Source: Pseudomonadota bacterium (GTDB lineage: Bacteria; Desulfobacterota; Syntrophia; Syntrophales; JADFWA01). From it: a stretch of DNA of 12,917 nt. Every line of letters begins with the position of its first letter. The stretch's first letter is position 1. The notes under the pieces are model-generated. The model saw nothing but the letters and a program-made list of their open reading frames with translations, searched no databases and was not told where the DNA came from. This document shows, one piece after another, positions 12,904-12,917 of the stretch. The DNA is taken from positions 1 to 12,917 of the forward strand of contig JAUWQS010000016.1 of NCBI GenBank assembly GCA_030610915.1. Direction: 5' to 3'. The position numbers and the translations under genes were made by a program.

Positions 12904-12917
12904 GCCGTGAATGGCTA

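Larger units (their letters stand above)
12483..12917. repeat. Repeat-filled intergenic region to the window end
   Basis: About 435 bases without a credible gene. AAGGTTGAT/ATCAACCTT (12502-12510 and 12541-12549) is an inverted repeat directly upstream of the radical SAM gene. A related segment (GATTACATTTTTA...GTTGGTCTC) recurs at 12702-12727. TTTATTGAGCTGA (12639-12651) and TCAGCTCAATAAA (12683-12695) are a perfect 13-bp inverted pair. The last part is a palindrome built from GAAATTR heptamers, whose other arm runs off the end. Confidence 0.7.

Overview
The window looks like a chromosomal segment of an anaerobic bacterium, most likely a deltaproteobacterium/Desulfobacterota. That is an inference from three things: the FtsA/FtsZ type, an anaerobic glycyl-radical activase of the BssD/TIGR02494 type together with a BssE-like MoxR ATPase, and intergenic regions packed with palindromic repeats. 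The left end (1-2106) is core genome: the 3' part of ftsA and a complete ftsZ, tightly spaced. Everything after ftsZ looks accessory.

From 2107 to about 3270 there is no intact gene. This stretch holds nested palindromic repeats and the wreck of an IS701-like transposase on the minus strand. A loose series of plus-strand genes follows: an SCP2-like protein (3274-3849), a PPOX/FMN split-barrel protein (4317-4727), an unrecognised 106-aa protein (5023-5343), a glycyl radical enzyme activating enzyme (5577-6557), a small zinc-ribbon protein whose frame contains an in-frame TGA (6597-6941), an 85-aa protein paralogous to its C-terminal half (6967-7224), a CobT/NorD-like VWA protein (7616-9304) and an unrecognised 175-aa protein (9562-10086). 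On the minus strand lie a MoxR/BssE-like AAA+ ATPase (10279-11124) and a radical SAM/SPASM protein (11331-12482).

The activase implies a glycyl radical enzyme encoded elsewhere, because none is in the window. The VWA protein and the MoxR ATPase are the two halves of a chelatase-like remodelling machine. Such ATPases accompany fumarate-adding glycyl radical enzymes in hydrocarbon degraders (BssE/TutH), so a hydrocarbon or aromatic degradation context is possible but not proven.

The most interesting single observation is the in-frame TGA at 6663-6665. It has a good ribosome binding site and a CxxC knuckle upstream, a CPxC knuckle in the same frame downstream, and a small hairpin after it. It is a candidate selenocysteine codon in a protein I do not recognise as a known selenoprotein family. 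A nonsense mutation is the main alternative.

The second theme is the repeats. Nearly every gap after ftsZ carries palindromic elements built from 7-bp tandem units (GTTCACA, GAAATTR, ACTGAAG), many bounded by TGTAACTACTCAGG / CCTGAGTAGTTACA arms. One copy appears to carry a 49-bp insertion with inverted ends, and one composite is flanked by 8-bp direct repeats resembling a target duplication.
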